64,000 nucleotides of DNA, taken from positions 62,001 through 126,000 of the forward strand of contig JAEUJN010000012.1 of the NCBI GenBank assembly GCA_016794595.1. Reading direction: 5' to 3'. This stretch comes from Kineosporiaceae bacterium (GTDB lineage Bacteria > Actinomycetota > Actinomycetes > Actinomycetales > Kineosporiaceae). Positions 60,201 through 64,000 of the stretch are shown in pieces (the stretch's first letter is position 1; every line of letters starts with the position of its first letter). A program made the translations under genes and the position numbers. The notes under the pieces were generated by a model. The model was not told where the DNA came from. It made no database searches and worked only from the letters and a program-made list of their open reading frames with translations.

Positions 60201-61010
60201 GACGAGGGCGTCGCGCAGCAGCACGAGCAGGTCGTCGTAGTCGAGCAGGCGCCGCTCGCGCATCCGCCGGGCGATCTCGCGGACGGCGGCGTGCGCGGCG
60301 CCGTAGCGGTGCCCGGGCAGCGAATCCGGATGGGCCGCAGCCGGTTCCAGGACGGCGAGCCGGTCACCGATGGCCGCCCGGGCGCACTCGGCCACCTGCT
60401 CGACGGTGAGCATCGGCCGCTCGGCCGTGGCGTAGCGCTGCAGGTAGACGTCCTGGGCGACCTCGGTGACCAGGTCGGCGACGTCGCCGACCATGACCGC
60501 GTCGGTGTCCAGGTCGGCCAGCACCCCGAGCCGGGTCAGCATCTGCTGGCAGAACCCGTGCGTGGTGGCGATGGTGGCGCCGTCGAACTCGGCCAGGGCC
60601 CGGGTCAGCCGCTGCCGGCGCCGGTCGAGCTCGGCGTCGTCCACCGCGGCGAGGTGGGCGATCAGCGCATCGGAGCTGGTGCGGCACCCCGCTTCGGCGA
60701 GCAGGCGGTGGGCGCTGACCAGCCGCTCGCGCACCCGTTCGCGCAGCTCCGAGGTGGCCGCCCGGCCGAAGGTGACCAGCAGCAGCTCACCGAGTTCGGC
60801 GTGGCCCTCGGCGACGTAGCGGGTGGCCAGGGCGGCGATGGTGTACGTCTTGCCGGTGCCGGCGCTGGCCTCGAGCAGGGTGGTGCCCTGGGGCAGAGGT
60901 CCGAACAGGTCGAACGGGTCGGGGTCCGGGGTACCGGCCAGCCGCAGTTGCAGTGCCCGGGCCACCGGGTTCGCGACCGGTCCCCGGGTCGGATCCTGGG
61001 TCGTGGTCAC
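57252..61010 (-). CDS. recB: exodeoxyribonuclease V subunit beta
   Basis: UvrD-type 3'-5' helicase plus nuclease of RecBCD, 1252 aa, for double-strand-break repair and degradation of foreign linear DNA. Walker A is LLEASAGTGKTYTIAAL near residue 36; VVMVDEFQDTDPVQW (Walker B), VLIGDPKQAIYAFRGGD, VLTVHASKGLEFPVVYVPF and the C-terminal nuclease VVDYKTNRL with downstream Q...Y are all present. A 24-bp tandem repeat at 58271-58336 encodes GSPAGSTP units in the linker before the nuclease domain. GTG 61010 overlaps the recC stop. Confidence 0.95.
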   Translation of the reverse strand: MTTTQDPTRGPVANPVARALQLRLAGTPDPDPFDLFGPLPQGTTLLEASAGTGKTYTIAALATRYVAEGHAELGELLLVTFGRAATSELRERVRERLVSAHRLLAEAGCRTSSDALIAHLAAVDDAELDRRRQRLTRALAEFDGATIATTHGFCQQMLTRLGVLADLDTDAVMVGDVADLVTEVAQDVYLQRYATAERPMLTVEQVAECARAAIGDRLAVLEPAAAHPDSLPGHRYGAAHAAVREIARRMRERRLLDYDDLLVLLRDALVHSELGPLAAQRIREHYQVVMVDEFQDTDPVQWQILRAAFHGERTLVLIGDPKQAIYAFRGGDVVTYLDAGRDATATATLQHNWRSDAALLAGLHQVFGEAALGDERIVVRQVTSGQERDRPSGRLIGAAPLRIRQVHRSALGVRGTAMPRVGDLRELIAADVAADIVNSLQSVRLLTASGERALQPGDIAVLARKNAEATLVQQALVEAGVPAVVSGVVSVFGTRAARLWLTLLDALDHPGHSGRTAALALTELVGWDAARLAGADEQDRDDLADRVRGWARLLAARGVGALLEAVTGTGLLERLAAQADGDRLLTDLRHVGQVLQELSVREQAGVSALAAHLRRRVAEAEADYAEERSRRLETDQAAVQVLTVHASKGLEFPVVYVPFAWDRFESDEIEILRFHDHAGQRILHVGGPTSDHYPAALARHRHEERGEDLRVLYVSLTRAASQVVTWWAPSRNSPGGALTRVLFGGHGPGEEPPATVRLPSDQDLAASLNALAAGSGGTIAVEAVTEPPLPVRRTHGERAATRLELADWHRVLDGGWRRLSYTALTASAHGRAVIGAPTSHAGDPGAGTPSAGAALSEPEVVGVDDEAEAPGSLELPIAVGPGPGSTPGSMLSSTPGSPAGSTPGSPAGSTPGSPADTAIGSALADLPAGAAFGTVVHEVLELVDPGAPDLAAHLQRLAVQRGARSVLATARDGVREGSLVADRLTALGLGLEAALSTPLGPLAGGVRLRDLPVADRLCEVEFELPLAGGDLDPPERMPRLGDVAELLARYLGPADPLVAYPAMLADLAAGDGHEQGWGGGGTSATGRVTGAGPGGGAAGEVLLRGYLTGSLDAVLRLRTPSGPRYLVVDYKTNRLAPPGEPLTAAHYRAEALAGAMCAAHYPLQLVLYLVALHRFLRWRQRGYDPEVHLGGGLYLFLRGMCGPDTPAGPDGTPAGVFGWRPPTGLVLELSALLDGHRTGPGASGPGGREARS
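58271..58336. repeat. 24-bp tandem repeat inside recB
   Basis: gcgagccgggtgtcgagcca plus gcgg, two full copies (58271, 58295) and 18 bp of a third (58319). In frame, encoding repeats of Gly-Ser-Pro-Ala-Gly-Ser-Thr-Pro. Confidence 0.85.
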
Positions 61011-64000
61011 CGGGTACGCACCTCCTCGTGCGCGAGCAGCGCGTCCCAGACCCTGCGGGTGTACACGCCGAGCCGGGTTCCCTCGTGCGGTGACCAGGAC
61101 TGCTCGTCCCGGGACGGCGCGCCGCACAGAACCGCGATCGGGGCGGCCACCCCCCAGCAGAGCTCGTGGTAGGGATCGTCGATGGTTCCCTTGTACTGCC
61201 ACAGTCGAGTCGCCTCGGCCAGGGCCTGCACCTCGGAGTCGCCGCCGTGGCGGCAACGGGCATAGGCGCCGGCCACGTCGACCGGCATCGGCAGCGGCTC
61301 ACGCAGGGCCCGCCGGCGTAACCGGACGAGTTCGGCGAGTCGTTGCAGCGCAACGGGTTCGGCGGGAGCCTGCAGCTGGGACACGGACGCCCCAGGGCGC
61401 CGTCCACCGGCTCTCCCGATGGTGATCGCCGAGGTGACCGGGTGCCGCCCGTCGGCAGCGAGCGCCACGAGCTGCACCCAGGCCCGCAGCCGGTGCTTGG
61501 CCCCCAGGCGGGAGTAGGTCGCCCGCACCACGGCAGCGCCGCCGCTCGACGGGCCATCGCCGTCTCCACCGCCAGCCCCGTCTCCACCGCCGGCGACACC
61601 ACCGCCAGCCACACCACCGTTGCCCCCGGCCTCGATCCCGACCGGCCCGCCGTGCATCACCCCGGTCACGGTGCCGGTCACCCGGCCGCCCCCGGGCAGG
61701 TCGACCTGCACGTCGAGGTCGCGAGCCAGCCCACTCAGGTGCTCGCGCGCCGCCCGGGCCAGCGGCGTGACCCGCTGCTCGACGTCCTCCAGGGTGGCCT
61801 GTCCGAGCTTGCGCGGCGGCAACACGCCGCGCCGGTACTCCGCACCCAGGGCCTGGCTGCGATCCACTCCGGCCAGGCACGCCTGCAGCAACCGGTCACC
61901 GATGGCCCAGGTCGCCAGGCCGTCCAGGCGCAGTGGCAGGTGATCATCGACCTCGTCGTCCTCGCCGGGCAGCCAGACGCCCAGCTGGGTGCGCACGAAC
62001 CACTTGGCCGGGTGCTCGAGCAGCGCGATCAGGTCGTCCAGGTCGATCGCCTCGGCGTCGTCGGCGTCCTGCGCCACCGGACGCACCGGCAGCGGCGCGG
62101 GCAGCAGCACCCGGGGCGCGCCGTCCGCAATCGGGTGCCCCGCCTCGTGCACGGCGACCGCGGCCCGGTGAGCGTGTGCGTCGCGGCTGAACGGTCCGGG
62201 CACCCCGAGTGCCCCGGGGGTGAAGTTGCGCCCGTCGACCGGCTGCAGCGGGTGCCGCACGATCAGGTGCTCACGGACCGTACGGCCGTCGCCGGTCGAG
62301 GCGGTGGTATCGAGTGCGTCGAGCAGTTCGCCCACCGGAACCGCCGGTGGCCGAGGGGTTCCCAGCCGTTCGTCGGCGCCGCTGTAGAGCACGATCAGGT
62401 GCTCGCGGGCGGCCGCCACGGCGTCCAGGAAGAGCTGGCGGTCCTCGCTGCGCCGGTCGCGCTCACCGATCCACGGATCGCGCAGCAACAGGTCGTCGCC
62501 GTCACGCGCGCCGAGGCGCGGGAAGGTCCCGTCGTCCAGGCCGAGCAGGCACACCACCCGGTGCGGGACGGCGCGCATCGGCTCGAGCGAGCAGACGGTC
62601 ATCGCCCCCGTACGGAACCCCGCGCGCGTCGGACGGCCCACCAGGTGCGCGGCCAGCAGCGCCCGGACGTCGGGTAGCCGCAAGGGCAGGCCGGCGTGAG
62701 CATCAGCCGTGCCGGCCAGGTCGGTGAGCAGCCGCCGGGCCTCGACGCCCTGCCAGGTGGCATCGGGATCGTCGCCGGCGAGCAGGTCGAGAGCCTGCTC
62801 CAGCCGGCCCATCCAGGCGCCCACCGGGTGGGTGCCCTCGAAGGAGTCGAGCACCACGGCCAGCCGGTCGACCAGCTCGGCCAGACGACCGGCGAGGTCG
62901 ACGTCGGTGCTCTCCACGTCGTCCAGGGGCAGCGCTGTGCCCAGGTACCGGTGCGCGTCGTCACCACCCATCGCCACCCCGGCCAGGATGCGGTCGAGCC
63001 CGAACTGCCAGGTGCCCTGCAGCACGTGCGGCAGGCCGAACCGGGCGCGTCGCTCGGCGTCCTCGCCCCAACGCACCCCGGAATCGATCACCCAGGTGCG
63101 CAGCCGGGCCAGGTCGTCATCGGTGAAGGAGAACCGCTGCCGGACGGCGGGCGCCGCGGCCAGGTCGAGCAGTTCGCTGGCGGTCAGCCGGCTGACGGGC
63201 AGGTCGAGCAGTGCGGCCAGCAGGGCCAGGTGGGCGTTGGTCTGGCGCAGCGCGCGGTCGGCCAACCGAATCGCGATGTGCTGGCCGGGATGCCATCGGA
63301 CCCGCTCCCCGACCGGCCCGGTCTCGACGGCCCCGCCGAGCCCGAAGGTGGCGGAGATCAGCGGGGCAATCGCTTCCACGTCCGGGCACATCACCACGAT
63401 GTCGCGCGGCTGCAGGGTCGGATCGTCGGCGAGCAGCCCGGTCACCACCTCGCGCAGCACCTCGACCTGGCGGGCGCGGCCGTGGCAGGCGTGCACCTGC
63501 ACGCTGCGATCGCCGTCGGCGAACCGGTGCCGGCCGGGGGTGGGATCGTCCTCGGCCAGGGCGGCGTGCAGTGCGGCGAGCAGGCTCGGCGCGCGATCCG
63601 TGGCCGGGTGAGGGGTCGTCGCGGGGCCGTGCCGGACGTCGCGGAGCAGTGTCCCGCCCTCGGTCACGGCGATCAGACGCTGCTGCAGTTCGATGCTGTC
63701 GCGGGCCATCGAGGCCAGGAACGGGTGCCGGGCGACCAGGGGGCTGTCCGCGCGGCGCGGTGTGCTGCGCGGGTGCGCAGCGACCGATTGCCACAGCGCG
63801 GGGCTGGGGTGGGGCAGCCAGAGGTGGACGTCGCGGTGACGGGCCAGCGCGGCGAGCACGCGCAGCTGCGTCTCGGGCAGGCGGGTGGCACCGAAGATCG
63901 ACAGCCGGGCGGGCAGGGTCGTCGCGGAGGGGTCGGCGATCAGGCGGCCCGTGACGTCGTCCAGGCGCTCGGCGGGGCTGGGGGTGGCCAGGCGCTCGCG
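61007..64000 (-). CDS. recC: exodeoxyribonuclease V subunit gamma, 5' end outside the window
   Basis: Chi-recognition/scaffold subunit of RecBCD. At least 998 aa are visible; the frame continues past position 64000, so the start is not here. The visible N-terminal part (ARLSIFGATRLPETQLRVLAALARHRDVHLWLPHPSPALW) and VQVHACHGRARQVEVLREVVTGLLADDPTLQPRDIVVMCPDVEAIAPLISATFG are RecC signatures, and the C-terminus has VCLLGLDDGTFPR. Its stop overlaps the recB start. Gene order recC-recB-recD is as in mycobacteria. A Gly-rich tract (GGNGGVAGGGVAGGGDGAGGG) lies near residue 770 of the visible part. Confidence 0.94.
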   Translation of the reverse strand, partial: RERLATPSPAERLDDVTGRLIADPSATTLPARLSIFGATRLPETQLRVLAALARHRDVHLWLPHPSPALWQSVAAHPRSTPRRADSPLVARHPFLASMARDSIELQQRLIAVTEGGTLLRDVRHGPATTPHPATDRAPSLLAALHAALAEDDPTPGRHRFADGDRSVQVHACHGRARQVEVLREVVTGLLADDPTLQPRDIVVMCPDVEAIAPLISATFGLGGAVETGPVGERVRWHPGQHIAIRLADRALRQTNAHLALLAALLDLPVSRLTASELLDLAAAPAVRQRFSFTDDDLARLRTWVIDSGVRWGEDAERRARFGLPHVLQGTWQFGLDRILAGVAMGGDDAHRYLGTALPLDDVESTDVDLAGRLAELVDRLAVVLDSFEGTHPVGAWMGRLEQALDLLAGDDPDATWQGVEARRLLTDLAGTADAHAGLPLRLPDVRALLAAHLVGRPTRAGFRTGAMTVCSLEPMRAVPHRVVCLLGLDDGTFPRLGARDGDDLLLRDPWIGERDRRSEDRQLFLDAVAAAREHLIVLYSGADERLGTPRPPAVPVGELLDALDTTASTGDGRTVREHLIVRHPLQPVDGRNFTPGALGVPGPFSRDAHAHRAAVAVHEAGHPIADGAPRVLLPAPLPVRPVAQDADDAEAIDLDDLIALLEHPAKWFVRTQLGVWLPGEDDEVDDHLPLRLDGLATWAIGDRLLQACLAGVDRSQALGAEYRRGVLPPRKLGQATLEDVEQRVTPLARAAREHLSGLARDLDVQVDLPGGGRVTGTVTGVMHGGPVGIEAGGNGGVAGGGVAGGGDGAGGGDGDGPSSGGAAVVRATYSRLGAKHRLRAWVQLVALAADGRHPVTSAITIGRAGGRRPGASVSQLQAPAEPVALQRLAELVRLRRRALREPLPMPVDVAGAYARCRHGGDSEVQALAEATRLWQYKGTIDDPYHELCWGVAAPIAVLCGAPSRDEQSWSPHEGTRLGVYTRRVWDALLAHEEVRTR

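Noticed and set aside
56559-61172. 1537-codon plus-strand frame across recB and recD
   Set aside because: Antisense to clear RecB/RecD motifs; composition is Pro/Arg/Gly/Gln-rich as expected of a shadow.

Overview
The window is a high-GC actinobacterial chromosome segment with a 17.2 kb integrated mobile element in it. Evidence for an actinobacterium: GC-rich third codon positions throughout, many GTG starts and GTGA/ATGA overlaps, and actinobacterial families (DUF3043, DUF4191, GlnR-type operator, AdoK-type PfkB kinase). The order of genes from the AdoK-like kinase to glnA resembles the Rv2202c-Rv2220 neighbourhood of Mycobacterium tuberculosis (adoK, erpA-like, cobT/cobS, gcvT, pepB, E2, TIGR01777 SDR, lipB, lipA, DUF4191, RDD, glnA1). 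Orphan MCP and GGDEF-EAL genes suggest a motile, signalling-rich genus. I cannot name the genus.

Chromosomal left part (1-37.0 kb). aat, an AdoK-like kinase and erpA read leftward. A GGDEF-EAL protein, an M20 peptidase and a DUF3043 membrane protein follow. A cobalamin nucleotide-loop operon (cobU, a divergent cobT, cobS) meets gcvT head-on. Then come leucyl aminopeptidase, lpdA and the lipoylated E2 (sucB/dlaT); a secreted HAF-repeat protein; a stand-alone LigD-type polymerase coupled to a TIGR01777 epimerase; and an FAD amine-oxidase-like protein. Next are a transmembrane Ser/Thr kinase, a fused trehalose-6-phosphate synthase/phosphatase, a chemoreceptor, peptidase E, a DUF218 protein, a Gfo/Idh/MocA oxidoreductase and an MMPL transporter. 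lipB-lipA, DUF4191, RDD and glnA close the block. Lipoate synthesis (lipB, lipA) sits near its users (E2, E3, GcvT). glnA has a textbook GlnR box and a TTG start. At least thirteen genes have a TANNNT -10 hexamer only 6-8 nt before the start codon and no Shine-Dalgarno, so they are probably leaderless.

Mobile element (about 37.03-54.28 kb). It is an actinomycete integrative-conjugative element (AICE)-like unit in the 3' end of glnA. The last 11 bp of the glnA frame plus stop recur at 54270-54280, where the chromosome resumes with a TGA stop in register. The left end carries integrase and an XRE regulator, divergent from excisionase, a small protein, Prim-Pol and a replicative helicase. Directly downstream is an array of 12 copies of an 8-mer in both orientations with 10-bp phasing, probably the replication origin. 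The rest reads leftward from the right end: a chain of ATGA-coupled small genes, a DUF2637/Spd-like membrane protein and a TraB/FtsK DNA translocase. The 3' end of traB overlaps a cluster of ACCCCTACCGG palindromes that looks like a clt transfer locus. Between these modules lie a second tyrosine recombinase with a duplicated core-binding domain, a phage-tail-lysozyme-type protein and a membrane-anchored beta-rich protein.

Chromosomal right part (54.28-64 kb). A 90-bp near-perfect palindrome separates the old glnA end from a convergent proline-rich membrane protein. Then recC-recB-recD reads leftward as an overlapping operon; recC runs off the window end.
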